From a virus: a stretch of DNA of 31,996 bases. The DNA is taken from IMG/VR virus record IMGVR_UViG_3300030943_000115, positions 1 through 31,996 of that record. The stretch is one strand, 5' to 3'. This document shows positions 22,997-30,830 of this stretch, one piece after another (the first letter of the stretch is position 1; every line of letters begins with the position of its first letter). Position numbers and translations under genes: made by a program. The notes under the pieces are model-generated. The model ran no database searches and had not been told where the DNA came from. It saw only the letters and a program-made list of their open reading frames with translations.

Positions 22997-23130
22997 GCTG
23001 AAGCGTCAGCAAGGTGCCGGAAGGCCGGCAAAAAAAGGAGAGCCAAATCGGACAATAAATACAAAAAAAGGTGATAGTGAATCTTTGTGTAATGGTCCCG
23101 GAAGTCTGACGGGAAAACTCTCCTTTTTTT
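22997..23130 (+). ncRNA. Structured RNA candidate 1
   Basis: Three nested or serial structures: GCTGA/TCAGC (22997-23001 with 23006-23010), TGCCGG-AAGG-CCGGCA (23015-23030), and a perfect 13-bp long-range stem joining 23030-23042 to 23118-23130, whose 3' arm is the T-rich end of a terminator-like hairpin. Inside the large loop lies TCCCG/CGGGA (23096-23100 with 23110-23114). I see no convincing protein here. Confidence 0.55.
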
Positions 23131-23159
23131 TTGAAAACCTCTCTACTCAACATAGTTTC

Positions 23160-23284
23160 TTGCTTTCAGAATATCGAAAGCAAAAAACCACTACCAGTTC
23201 CGGTGGCCCCGAAACCTCGGACGAACCAAGAAACCTCTTGAAGGCAAATTGGGGGAAAGTAACGCAGATGCCGGAACTGGTAGT
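23160..23284 (+). ncRNA. Structured RNA candidate 2 with twin AACC hairpins
   Basis: An 8-bp hairpin (23160-23167 with 23176-23183) is followed by a perfect 14-bp stem joining 23190-23203 to 23271-23284, which ends beside a T-rich tract. Inside the latter are two small hairpins with the same loop and flanks, CCGA-AACC-TCGG (23209-23220) and CAAGA-AACC-TCTTG (23227-23240); both read GAAACCTC. This repeated motif inside a closed long stem suggests a folded RNA that binds a protein or ligand. The frame across it (23085-23294) is low-complexity and not called. Confidence 0.55.
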
Positions 23285-23294
23285 TTTATTTTAA

Positions 23295-23314
23295 TTTTTC
23301 ATTTAAACGAAAAA
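23295..23314. promoter_or_regulatory. Near-perfect palindrome before the zinc-ribbon gene
   Basis: TTTTTC-ATTTAAAC-GAAAAA is palindromic at 18 of 20 positions and ends 5 nt before the ATG at 23320. It could be an operator or simply AT-rich symmetry around the start region. Confidence 0.35.
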
Positions 23315-23319
23315 ATAAA

Positions 23320-23586
23320 ATGAATAGTAACGCTAGATTAACATATAAATCTAAAAAGTTTAAAGACGGCAGTTTTTCAGAATTAAACATGCTGAAAAAG
23401 AACCTGATTCAACAAGGTTACAACGCCGCTGATCTTCATGTAGGCTATGCTTGCGCCAAAGGCTTTTTCTACTGTAAATCATGCGAAAACAAGGTAATCA
23501 ATCCTCCTAGTGATTGGTACCAGGGCACGGAATTTTGGAAATGTAAAACATGTGGTCAAATTAACTATATAATTATAAAATCATGA
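23320..23586 (+). CDS. Small zinc-ribbon protein, 88 aa
   Basis: The C-terminal half has two cysteine pairs spaced as in a zinc ribbon (FYCKSCENK and WKCKTCGQ, about residues 51-82). The N-terminal half has a basic helix (FSELNMLKKNLIQQGYNAADLHV). It may bind nucleic acid. The gene ends in an ATGA overlap with the next small frame. The exact function is unknown. Confidence 0.65.
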   Translation: MNSNARLTYKSKKFKDGSFSELNMLKKNLIQQGYNAADLHVGYACAKGFFYCKSCENKVINPPSDWYQGTEFWKCKTCGQINYIIIKS

Positions 23587-23684
23587 AAACTCTTTTAATT
23601 ATCCTCGCAGTTTTAGCTTTTATTTATTTAGTAATGCTAATATCTTTTTGTGTTAACTCATATCAATCTAACTCCTTAAATTAA
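23583..23684 (+). CDS. Tiny membrane protein, 33 aa
   Basis: A short frame coupled by ATGA to the zinc-ribbon gene. Nearly all of it is one hydrophobic helix (TLLIILAVLAFIYLVMLISF, residues 3-22) with a polar tail. Too short to assign; the coupling and the similar neighbours argue that it is real. Confidence 0.45.
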   Translation: MKTLLIILAVLAFIYLVMLISFCVNSYQSNSLN

Positions 23685-23689
23685 TCAAG

Positions 23690-23821
23690 ATGAAAACACC
23701 ATTGGAACATATATACGAATCGGAGCAACGGCGAAAAGCTGATATTAGGGATAATCGACTAGCCGATGCTATTGCCTGGGGAATTATTGCGGTTATTATA
23801 ATTTGTATGTTAATTAAATAG
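23690..23821 (+). CDS. Small membrane protein, 43 aa
   Basis: A charged N-terminal half (LEHIYESEQRRKADIRDNR) and a C-terminal membrane helix (about 26-42, DAIAWGIIAVIIICMLI). It begins 5 nt after the preceding tiny gene. Topology suggests a tail-anchored protein with a cytoplasmic helix. No known family. Confidence 0.5.
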   Translation: MKTPLEHIYESEQRRKADIRDNRLADAIAWGIIAVIIICMLIK

Positions 23822-23828
23822 TTGGGCT

Positions 23829-23972
23829 ATGGAAACAGTTTTAAAAATACTTGTTGTCCTAATTATTCTACCTGCAGCAATTAAGTCAACTCGTAATATC
23901 CAACGATTGCTCAAGAAAGAAAAGGATATGTATTTAAATCACACAAAATATAAAGATCATGACCATCCTTGA
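23829..23972 (+). CDS. Small membrane protein, 47 aa
   Basis: An N-terminal hydrophobic segment (about 4-19, VLKILVVLIILPAAI) is followed by a basic amphipathic region (RNIQRLLKKEKDMYLNHTKYK). It overlaps the next gene by 14 nt. It is the third small membrane frame in a row; the reversed topology compared with the previous one is notable. Function unknown. Confidence 0.45.
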   Translation: METVLKILVVLIILPAAIKSTRNIQRLLKKEKDMYLNHTKYKDHDHP

Positions 23973-24252
23973 AAGCACTCTTAATTCTGGTGATTCCGAA
24001 ATGAAACTACAGGTGAATAAAATGTATAACACAATCATTTTATTGATAGAAGTCAATTTCAATGTTTACGAACATTTGAATTTTGCCTATAAAAACATTT
24101 TATCGCTTGGGGGAATAAGAACATTAACCGGTGTACAGGCAAATGGCAGAAATAAAGGTCAATACTCGTTTTTATTGAAAAACGATGTGAACGTAGATCT
24201 TTTGAAAACAAATATTCAGGAACAATTTGAAAATTATTTCATTCAATTTTAA
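23959..24252 (+). CDS. Hypothetical early protein, 97 aa
   Basis: A soluble alpha/beta protein with a central helix (MYNTIILLIEVNFNVYEHLNFAY in outline) and a C-terminal amphipathic helix (VDLLKTNIQEQFENYF). No family recognised. It overlaps the preceding tiny gene and lies 6 nt before the next. Confidence 0.55.
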   Translation: MTILESTLNSGDSEMKLQVNKMYNTIILLIEVNFNVYEHLNFAYKNILSLGGIRTLTGVQANGRNKGQYSFLLKNDVNVDLLKTNIQEQFENYFIQF

Positions 24253-24258
24253 CCGATT

Positions 24259-24615
24259 ATGGACTTGTCAATCTACAAACTCAAATCACTTACCGATCCA
24301 GCATGGATAGAATTGTCCATTAAACAAATGGGAGAATCAAAATTCTGGTCTTTCAAAAATAGAGTTTACGATCTTTTAGACCTATTAAAAGTAGGTGAAT
24401 CGATGAAAATTGACCCAAACTGGAACAAATCAAATATTGAATTTTATATCAAAATTGCTGAATACTATATTTCCGAATCAAATGTATGTTATCGCTTTAA
24501 TAGTACATATACAGCTATTAATAGACAATTTGATAATGAAAAAATAACCGCTTCTCTAAATCTTTTGAAAAAAAATAGAATAAACAATGAAACACTGGTC
24601 GAAAGCTCAAACTAG
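24259..24615 (+). CDS. Hypothetical early protein, 118 aa
   Basis: A mostly helical soluble protein (DPAWIELSIKQMGESKFWSF, then VYDLLDLLKVGESMKI and a polar C-terminal helix). No motif recognised. Its last 29 bases overlap the following HTH-like gene, so the two are likely coupled. Confidence 0.55.
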   Translation: MDLSIYKLKSLTDPAWIELSIKQMGESKFWSFKNRVYDLLDLLKVGESMKIDPNWNKSNIEFYIKIAEYYISESNVCYRFNSTYTAINRQFDNEKITASLNLLKKNRINNETLVESSN

Positions 24616-24976
24616 ATACGTATTTAAGTACATTAATGAAAAACCGCGTCCGCAAATTGCAAAAGATATTGGACGTTCAGAACTCGCCCTGGATCTTTAT
24701 CTACACCGGCACAGAAATGATCCTAGATTACTTGATAAAAAGAATCTGCTGATTCAATTACTTCAGAAAAAGTTTAAGGATATAACCTGTTTTACTCCCA
24801 ATCGTTCGTTTTTTGACGAAGTGAAAATAGGACAAAAAAGGTACTGGAGCATTTATAAAGGCACAGATCAAATAACCGGAGAAGAATTAAAACGTATTGC
24901 TGATTACTTAGATGTGACATTGGAAGGTGTTTACGAAGCACGACAAACATCTCTTTTTGAAAATATAACCAAATGA
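24587..24976 (+). CDS. Double helix-turn-helix-like regulator
   Basis: A 129-aa protein with a SANT/HTH-like N-terminus (WSKAQTRYVFKYINEKPRPQIAKDIGRS, about 4-31, then LDLYLHRHRN) and a second Cro-like segment (FDEVKIGQKRYWSIYKGTDQITGEELKRIADYLDV, about 75-110). The second repeats the residue spacing of CI/Cro DNA-binding helices. It sits directly before the primase gene with an ATGA overlap, so it may control or assist replication initiation. DNA binding is inferred from the pattern. Confidence 0.6.
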   Translation: MKHWSKAQTRYVFKYINEKPRPQIAKDIGRSELALDLYLHRHRNDPRLLDKKNLLIQLLQKKFKDITCFTPNRSFFDEVKIGQKRYWSIYKGTDQITGEELKRIADYLDVTLEGVYEARQTSLFENITK

Positions 24977-27900
24977 GCCAAATATCCCCAGATATAATTT
25001 CCAAAATTAAAGATAAATCCGATATTGTTCAGGTTATCGGGAAGTCTTTAAAACTCACAAAACACGGTCGTAATTACGTTGGTATATGTCCATTTCACTC
25101 GGATAAAGCACCATCGCTGACCGTTTCACCACAAAAAAATATTTACACTTGTTTTGCCTGTGGAGCTACAGGTGATGTGATAAACTTTGTAAAAGAGCAT
25201 GAGCGAGTTTCATTTTTCGAAGCCGTGAAAAGTCTGGCCAAAGATTGTCATATCGAACTTCCGGAAGTAAGCATGACACCCGAAGACACGGCTAGGCAAA
25301 AACAGCGGGAATCGGTTTTTATCGTTCTGCAGGAAAGTCAAAACCAATTTTCGGAAAATTTGAAATCGTTTGAATTTGCAACGGAATATGTAAAAGTTAC
25401 CCGCCAACTTACCGACGATACTATTGAAACATTCCGGATTGGTTACGCTAATCAGGATAATCAGATTACCCGCGAATTTCCAAAACGCGGATACAACTTC
25501 GATAATTTATTAGCGGCAGGAATGACGGGTATTTCTGAAGAAAAGAAATTTCAATACGATACATTCCGTCAGCGAATCACATTCCCTTATTTGGATATGC
25601 ATGGTCGCCCGATAGGTTTTACCGGCCGAATAACAGACAATGAAGCCAAAACTGCTAAATATCTCAATACGCCGGATACACTGGTGTTCAATAAAGGGAA
25701 TGTGCTGTTTGGTTTATTCCAGGCAAAAGAATCTATTATCCGCAAAAACAAAGCTTATCTGGTAGAAGGTCAATTTGATGTGGCTTCCATTTACCAACGT
25801 GGTGTTCAGAATATAATTGCCGGGTCAGGTACTGCGCTAACCGATGCACAGGCACGGTTGCTAAAACGATTTACCAATACAGTGGTAGGTATTTATGATC
25901 CTGACGCTGCCGGATTAAAAGCCAGTATCTCCAATGCAAAAACATTCCTGGCACATGGGTTCGATGTGCGTGCCATTATGTTACCAGAAGGACAGGATCC
26001 TGATGATTTTGCCAAAGCTTCAGTAAATCAGGATTTATCCGTATTGCTTCAAAATAGAGAACTATCTTTTATTGAATATTTTTTTGAAGCTAAGAAAGTA
26101 GCCAAAGTTTCAGACTTTGAAAGTGAACAACTGCTCGATCAGATTTGCGAATGCATTTCGGTAGTGCCAAGTAAGAGTCTTCGTGAAAAGTATTTAATAA
26201 GTGTATCAAATACATTTAATATCTCGTTAAATTTAATAAAAGATAAAGCCAAACCAACAAAAGAACTTAAAGTAGAAAATTGGAAACATGGGTTTTACGG
26301 ATTAGAGGATGCGGCCGAACTAATGGAAGATGATGAGGAGTCGGATTGTTGGTTGGTTTTTGATCAGAAAAATTTTATTGAATCATTTTCTGAAACTCCA
26401 ACAATATTAGCCGTTGGAAATCCAACATTAACCGATTTGCAGTCATTACGACCAGTTACAAGCAAATTGATTGTAAATTCAATTAAAACTATTGAGCCAA
26501 CAGAAGCCGGAGAACCTAAACCATTGCTATTATTGAAAAATATGCATAAAAACGGATTTGATATTTCCGTTGGTGATGGTGATAAAACAATGAGTTTCTG
26601 TGATTTTTATATAGAAAAATATGGAGAGCTACTTAGTGGGGAAAAATCGGAAGATAAAATTACAGATAGTACAAAAATATCTGAAATTATTGGCAAGTGT
26701 GCTGAAGTGATATCTCAGTTAGATGCAACCGTAAGAGTAGTTATTCAAGATGTTTATGCTAAAAAGCTGAACATGAAAGCAACTGCTTTCGAAAAAGTAA
26801 TGAAACCGTTCCTGGCCAAAAAGAAAGATAAAGCCATGATCGACAATCAACGTATGGGTGAGCTTGGACAGGCTATTGATACTGAAATTATTCCTGAGTA
26901 CGTTGAAAAAGATAAAGTGCTTTGGAATAACTATCTGAAATGGGGATTTTATCCATTGGCTGACAAAGATGGTCGTTATTTTACCTATATGTTCAAGAAT
27001 CAAAACGGTGCTAGTAGTCATTCTCCTGTGTCGGATTTCTTTATCAAACCATTGCTCCATATTTTTGACGAAAGCAACGACGATGCCAATAATAAACGTG
27101 TGATCCAACTTTGCCACATGGATAAACGCCTGGATAAATACGTAGAGTGGAAATCGGGAATATTTGCTGTTCTACCAAAAGTACATGAAAAATTGGTCAA
27201 TGTAGGTCCTTACAATTATTTCGGGACGGTAGATCAATACAAGCGCATTTGGATGAACATGAGTTACGGATTTACAAAGTGCTATCCAACCGGAATACTT
27301 GGACAACATAACGATGGTTTTTTTGTGTTTGGTAATGCCATATTTCACAAAGTGCAAGGTAAGTATCAGATTGATTATGTAGATGATTTGGGAGTAGTGA
27401 CACATGATGACACTAATTATTATCTTCCGGCATTTTCAAAAATTCATCTGGATAGAAAAAACGACAGTGATAAAAACAAATACAAATTAGCACGAAATTT
27501 TATGTATAAAGAAATAAATGAAGATAAACAATTGCCTTTCAAACGTTGGGCTGAGTTAATGGACAAAGTTTATACGGTAAATGATAATGGTAAATGGGCT
27601 ATTTTGTACGCCATAACATGCGGTTTCCGTGACTTTATTTTCGAAAACCGTGGAGAATTCACGGCGCCGTTTTTTATTGGTCCTACAAGCTCCGGAAAGT
27701 CAAAAATTGCGGAATCGATCCGTAACTTATACATGGATTATAAATCGGCTGCATTCAATTTGAACACCGGTACTCCGGCAGCTTTTTTTATGTTTATCGA
27801 AAGCTTGAGGAATCTTCCTATTGTAATGGAAGAATACAACGACAATACGATTAACCCTATGATTTTTCAGGCTCTAAAAGCAGCCACTTTAGACGGACAA

Positions 27901-28917
27901 GGGCGTATAAAAGTGGCTGATGCTGCCAGTAAAACGATGGATAGCTCAGAGATAAATGCATCCCTTATATTACTAGGCCAGGAAGCACCGCAAAAGGATG
28001 ATGGATCGTTGGCCAACCGCTGTATTATTTGCGATGTTCCGTCGCGCGACTTTACAGAAGAAGAAAGTGCAATTTTTGAAGAATTGAAAAATTCTGAGAA
28101 ATCCGGACTTTCAAATATTCTCCTTCAGGTGCTTGAGCTTCGCGAAATATACGAACGTCACTATCTCACCATTCTAGCCGATGAAACTAAAAAGCTCAAG
28201 GAATCGGTAAAAGTAAATGTCTCGAATACCGAAGGGCTGATGCGTATCGTCAACGCTTGTGCATTGATGACAGCAACTTGTAAATTATTGGAGGAACATG
28301 CTCCACACATGCAACTACCTTTTTCTTATTCCGAATTTTTACCCATTGCTCAGCAAAAGGTATTTAGCCAAATAGAACGCATATCCAGCACTAATAAACT
28401 ATCTACTTACTTCCAAACCATGTCGACGTTGATTACTCATGAAAAGATAAAAATCGGACGTGAGCTCAAAATTAGCGAAACAACAAGTGTAACACGTTTG
28501 CTTTCAGGCAAAAAGAAAGAAGAGGTTTTATTCAATGTTGGAACTAAAGTTCTTTATATTGATTTTGAGGGAGTTTACTCACTTTATCAGAAAGAAATCG
28601 GAAGTAATGAGGCTCTTAGCCGTCAATCGCTTACGGCTTATTTCAACAGTAATCAGGCATTTATAGGTTTATGCAACGCAACCCGCTTCAAATGGATCGT
28701 ACCGGAACATGCCGGATCTTCCGTTGAAGCCGAAGTTGCACTAGATGGCGAATCGGTAGTAACCAATACAAACGCACGTATGAGAATGACTGATAAAACA
28801 AAAACAACATCGGCTTATATGTTTAACTACAACATATTGAAAGGTCTAGTAGATATAGATTTTGAGCGAATAGAAGAAACAGGAGTAGTACCTGGAGAAA
28901 GTGATTTGCCATTTTGA
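24973..28917 (+). CDS. Primase-helicase fusion
   Basis: A 1314-aa replication protein. Residues 1-100 form a CHC2 zinc domain (C39, H42, C60, C63). Residues about 120-250 match the DnaG RNA polymerase N-domain (FRQRITFPYLDMHGRPIGF). A TOPRIM domain spans about 258-350, with E265 in VEGQFD, D309 and D311 in IYDPDAAG, and EGQDPDDF. A poorly recognised region (about 400-880) follows. The C-terminal part has an ATPase with Walker A GPTSSGKS (903-910) and a Walker B-like IVMEEY (about 950-955). This joins primer synthesis and DNA unwinding in one chain, as in T7 gp4-type proteins, although the ATPase looks more like an SF3/AAA helicase than DnaB. Confidence 0.9.
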   Translation: MSQISPDIISKIKDKSDIVQVIGKSLKLTKHGRNYVGICPFHSDKAPSLTVSPQKNIYTCFACGATGDVINFVKEHERVSFFEAVKSLAKDCHIELPEVSMTPEDTARQKQRESVFIVLQESQNQFSENLKSFEFATEYVKVTRQLTDDTIETFRIGYANQDNQITREFPKRGYNFDNLLAAGMTGISEEKKFQYDTFRQRITFPYLDMHGRPIGFTGRITDNEAKTAKYLNTPDTLVFNKGNVLFGLFQAKESIIRKNKAYLVEGQFDVASIYQRGVQNIIAGSGTALTDAQARLLKRFTNTVVGIYDPDAAGLKASISNAKTFLAHGFDVRAIMLPEGQDPDDFAKASVNQDLSVLLQNRELSFIEYFFEAKKVAKVSDFESEQLLDQICECISVVPSKSLREKYLISVSNTFNISLNLIKDKAKPTKELKVENWKHGFYGLEDAAELMEDDEESDCWLVFDQKNFIESFSETPTILAVGNPTLTDLQSLRPVTSKLIVNSIKTIEPTEAGEPKPLLLLKNMHKNGFDISVGDGDKTMSFCDFYIEKYGELLSGEKSEDKITDSTKISEIIGKCAEVISQLDATVRVVIQDVYAKKLNMKATAFEKVMKPFLAKKKDKAMIDNQRMGELGQAIDTEIIPEYVEKDKVLWNNYLKWGFYPLADKDGRYFTYMFKNQNGASSHSPVSDFFIKPLLHIFDESNDDANNKRVIQLCHMDKRLDKYVEWKSGIFAVLPKVHEKLVNVGPYNYFGTVDQYKRIWMNMSYGFTKCYPTGILGQHNDGFFVFGNAIFHKVQGKYQIDYVDDLGVVTHDDTNYYLPAFSKIHLDRKNDSDKNKYKLARNFMYKEINEDKQLPFKRWAELMDKVYTVNDNGKWAILYAITCGFRDFIFENRGEFTAPFFIGPTSSGKSKIAESIRNLYMDYKSAAFNLNTGTPAAFFMFIESLRNLPIVMEEYNDNTINPMIFQALKAATLDGQGRIKVADAASKTMDSSEINASLILLGQEAPQKDDGSLANRCIICDVPSRDFTEEESAIFEELKNSEKSGLSNILLQVLELREIYERHYLTILADETKKLKESVKVNVSNTEGLMRIVNACALMTATCKLLEEHAPHMQLPFSYSEFLPIAQQKVFSQIERISSTNKLSTYFQTMSTLITHEKIKIGRELKISETTSVTRLLSGKKKEEVLFNVGTKVLYIDFEGVYSLYQKEIGSNEALSRQSLTAYFNSNQAFIGLCNATRFKWIVPEHAGSSVEAEVALDGESVVTNTNARMRMTDKTKTTSAYMFNYNILKGLVDIDFERIEETGVVPGESDLPF

Positions 28918-28935
28918 AAATAACATATTCATATT

Positions 28936-29466
28936 ATGAAAGCAATTACAATTAAACAGCCATGGGCTTCACTTATTTGCGAAGGGATTAAAGATATTGA
29001 AAATCGTTCGTGGAGAACTAAATTTCGAGGTCGTATTTTGATTCATGCTTCCGCAAATTCTATTAAATATTTTAGTGCTTTAGATTTTTTCGGTGAAGAA
29101 AGACTTAAAGTGATTAAAGAAAAAACTGGTTATGTTCCTGAACTGCCAATATCATCTATTATCGGATCAGTAGAAATAATTGATTGCGTCAGCAAAACTT
29201 ATAATAGAAAAGGAGATACAACGTCTATTTGGGCGGACGAAGGTCAATGGCACTGGGTGCTAGCAAACCCGATTCTATTTCCTGAACCAATTTCCGTAAA
29301 AGGAAAACAATCATTTTGGGACTATCCAAATATTTTAGCTGAACCCGAAGAAAAAAAAGGCGAACTATTTTGTCATTGTCAATTACCCGTAAAAGAAGAA
29401 AATCAAGTTGCTAGATTTATAACACATTATCGTTGTAGATACTGCGGTGGTCTTTGGTATAAATAA
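28936..29466 (+). CDS. ASCH-domain protein with C-terminal zinc ribbon
   Basis: The N-terminal about 130 residues are a clear ASCH domain (PUA-like, RNA/nucleotide-interacting): MKAITIKQPWASLICEGIKD, IENRSWRT and RGRILIHAS. After a linker, the last 35 residues hold C-x-C and C-x2-C pairs (FCHCQ and YRCRYCGG), probably one zinc ribbon. ASCH proteins are frequent in phages. It starts 19 nt after the primase stop and is followed by the first attC-like site (29488). No attC arm partner for its own left boundary was found, so whether it is cassette or resident gene is open. Confidence 0.8.
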   Translation: MKAITIKQPWASLICEGIKDIENRSWRTKFRGRILIHASANSIKYFSALDFFGEERLKVIKEKTGYVPELPISSIIGSVEIIDCVSKTYNRKGDTTSIWADEGQWHWVLANPILFPEPISVKGKQSFWDYPNILAEPEEKKGELFCHCQLPVKEENQVARFITHYRCRYCGGLWYK

Positions 29467-29487
29467 ACTGCGTTTTTTTAGCGCAGC

Positions 29488-29620
29488 GCCTAACGAACGA
29501 GGCTATCCGCTTTTGGCGGTTTGCGGGCAGTCGACTTGTCGACAAGCAAAATGGTAAATACGGGAGCCGAAACCTGCTAAACGCACGGAATAGCTAATGG
29601 CGGATAGGCGTGTGTTAGCT
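29488..29620 (+). repeat. attC-like site 1
   Basis: R'' arm GCCTAAC (29488-29494) and R' arm GTTAGCT (29614-29620), 133 bp overall. The inner stem CTATCCGC (29503-29510) pairs with GCGGATAG (29600-29607), separated from the R arms by unpaired bases, and the centre is an imperfect cruciform with GTCGACTTGTCGAC at 29531-29544. Arms, spacers and location after a gene match an integron attC recombination site. Its R' tail GTTAGCTTC is exactly complementary to the R'' arm of site 2. Confidence 0.75.
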
Positions 29621-29653
29621 TCCAGTGCTTTCTTAATCTTTTAAATCAACATT

Positions 29654-30109
29654 ATGATTGTAAATAAAGAATTAGCCAATTCAAAAGGCTGTTTGCAAAA
29701 AGATAAGTGGGAAACTCCACATAAGATCTTTAATCAACTTAATCAACTATACAATTTTACTCTTGATCCGGCTTGCGAAATTCATACAGCTAAATGCAAT
29801 AGGTTTTTTACAGAGCTTGATAACTCACTTATAAAAGATTGGTCAAACGAGATCGTTTTTTTAAATCCGCCATACTCGAGAGGAAATATAGATCTTTTCA
29901 TGCAAAAATGCTATGAAGAAAGTTTAAAAGGAACTAAGATTGTAGCTTTAATTCCAGTATCAACATCCTCGAAATGGTGGCATAATTTCGTATGGAATAA
30001 AGCAAAGATCCATTTTTATAAAGGTCGTATTCGTTTTGTTGGCGCACCATTTACCGCACCATTTTCGAGTTGCCTTGCAATTTACAATTTACCGCTTCCG
30101 CCTCTTTAG
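29654..30109 (+). CDS. Phage-type DNA N6-adenine methyltransferase
   Basis: A 151-aa protein of the phage Dam-like family: the N-terminal WETP motif (19-22), a motif-I-like LDPACE (37-42), the catalytic NPPY (71-74) and a C-terminal hydrophobic block. It would transfer a methyl group from S-adenosylmethionine to adenine N6, protecting phage DNA from host restriction or timing replication. It is a little shorter than many relatives (often about 160-180 aa). It lies alone inside the second attC-bounded segment, with its own 40-nt leader after attC-like site 1. The ASCH neighbours suggest a nucleic-acid modification theme. Confidence 0.85.
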   Translation: MIVNKELANSKGCLQKDKWETPHKIFNQLNQLYNFTLDPACEIHTAKCNRFFTELDNSLIKDWSNEIVFLNPPYSRGNIDLFMQKCYEESLKGTKIVALIPVSTSSKWWHNFVWNKAKIHFYKGRIRFVGAPFTAPFSSCLAIYNLPLPPL

Positions 30110-30113
30110 CATT

Positions 30114-30250
30114 GAAGCTAACGACCGAGGCTATGGGAATTTGGCGGTATGCGGGAGCATTCGCTGTCGTGAAACGACAAAGTGAATGCGGGAGCAAAAC
30201 TGCCGGAATGCACGTCAGCCAGCCAATGAACATAGGCGTGTGTTAGCGGG
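30114..30250 (+). repeat. attC-like site 2
   Basis: R'' arm GAAGCTAAC (30114-30122), R' arm GTTAGCGGG (30242-30250). The inner stem CTATG/CATAG (30131-30135 with 30231-30235) is followed by GGCGGT/ACTGCC, a 9-bp GCATTCGCT/AGTGAATGC stem and GTCGT-GAA-ACGAC at the tip (30166-30178). The same GAGGCTAT and ATAGGCGTGTGTTAGC end boxes occur as in site 1. Confidence 0.75.
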
Positions 30251-30274
30251 TCGTTATTTATTTTTCGTTTTAAT

Positions 30275-30299
30275 TGTCCAAGTTTTGGACACTATTTTG
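30275..30299 (+). promoter_or_regulatory. Operator-like palindrome and possible promoter of cassette 3
   Basis: TGTCCAA-GTT-TTGGACA (30275-30291) is a perfect 7-bp inverted repeat. Two bases later TATTTTG (30293-30299) resembles a -7 box one base short of TAnnTTTG, 22 nt before the ATG at 30322. The palindrome would overlap the -33 region. The TGTCC here is not followed by a box at 28 bp, so it is not a late promoter copy. Confidence 0.45.
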
Positions 30300-30321
30300 A
30301 ACAATTTAATTTCAATTATAT

Positions 30322-30828
30322 ATGAAAACTTATGTAATCACAGTTTCAAGAAAATTTCCAACAACTCATAAAAGAACTGGAGAGCCAACATTCTTTATTG
30401 AAAAGATTTTTGGTGGCTTTAAACAAATAATTCCGTGTCAACTATGCGATTTTGAAAAATTATGTAGTGGGAATTGCACCAAAAACTACGTTAATAAAAA
30501 TCCTAAAATTCATACTATTCGTCAAAATGTCGAATTATGGCAAAAACGAATTTCTGAAATTCAAAAAGGAAATGCGATTCTTTCAATTCGATATTGGTCG
30601 GGAAAACCTTATAATTCAAAACAAGTCGAAATTTGTCAACTTGATAAAAATTCAGGAATTGGACTTGAAGAAGTTATAATTCCATGTATGAATGATATTG
30701 ACCATATAAAACAACTTGCAATGAATGACGGTCTTTCACTCGAAGATTTTGAAGAATGGTTCAAAAAATACGACTTTTCAAAATCGCTTGCAATTATCCA
30801 TTTCACAAAGTTCCGTTATTTTTTATAA
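30322..30828 (+). CDS. ASCH/PUA-like protein with cysteine cluster, 168 aa
   Basis: A soluble alpha/beta protein. CQLCDFEKLCSGNC (about 40-53) has four cysteines in a compact metal-site-like arrangement. KIHTIRQNVELWQKRI, then NAILSIRYWSGKPYNSKQ (about 84-101) recalls the conserved strand and basic loop of ASCH/PUA-type domains. The C-terminal part (LSLEDFEEWFKKYDFSKSLAIIHFT) is helical. It may be a base- or RNA-modification-related reader. It is the only gene in cassette 3, between attC-like sites 2 and 3. The family call is tentative. Confidence 0.6.
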   Translation: MKTYVITVSRKFPTTHKRTGEPTFFIEKIFGGFKQIIPCQLCDFEKLCSGNCTKNYVNKNPKIHTIRQNVELWQKRISEIQKGNAILSIRYWSGKPYNSKQVEICQLDKNSGIGLEEVIIPCMNDIDHIKQLAMNDGLSLEDFEEWFKKYDFSKSLAIIHFTKFRYFL

Positions 30829-30830
30829 TG

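Noticed and set aside
23085-23294. A 69-codon + strand frame across the structured region
   Set aside because: Composition is odd (KTTTSSGGPETSDEPRN), it has no good start context and it crosses several perfect stems; RNA structure explains the sequence better.
26719-27405. Opposite-strand frames inside the primase-helicase gene
   Set aside because: They are shadows of the + strand coding sequence with no start signals or domain features.
30186-30371. A 61-codon frame running over attC-like site 2
   Set aside because: It spans a recombination-site-like hairpin and a promoter, overlaps the start of the cassette 3 gene in another frame, and has no protein-like features.
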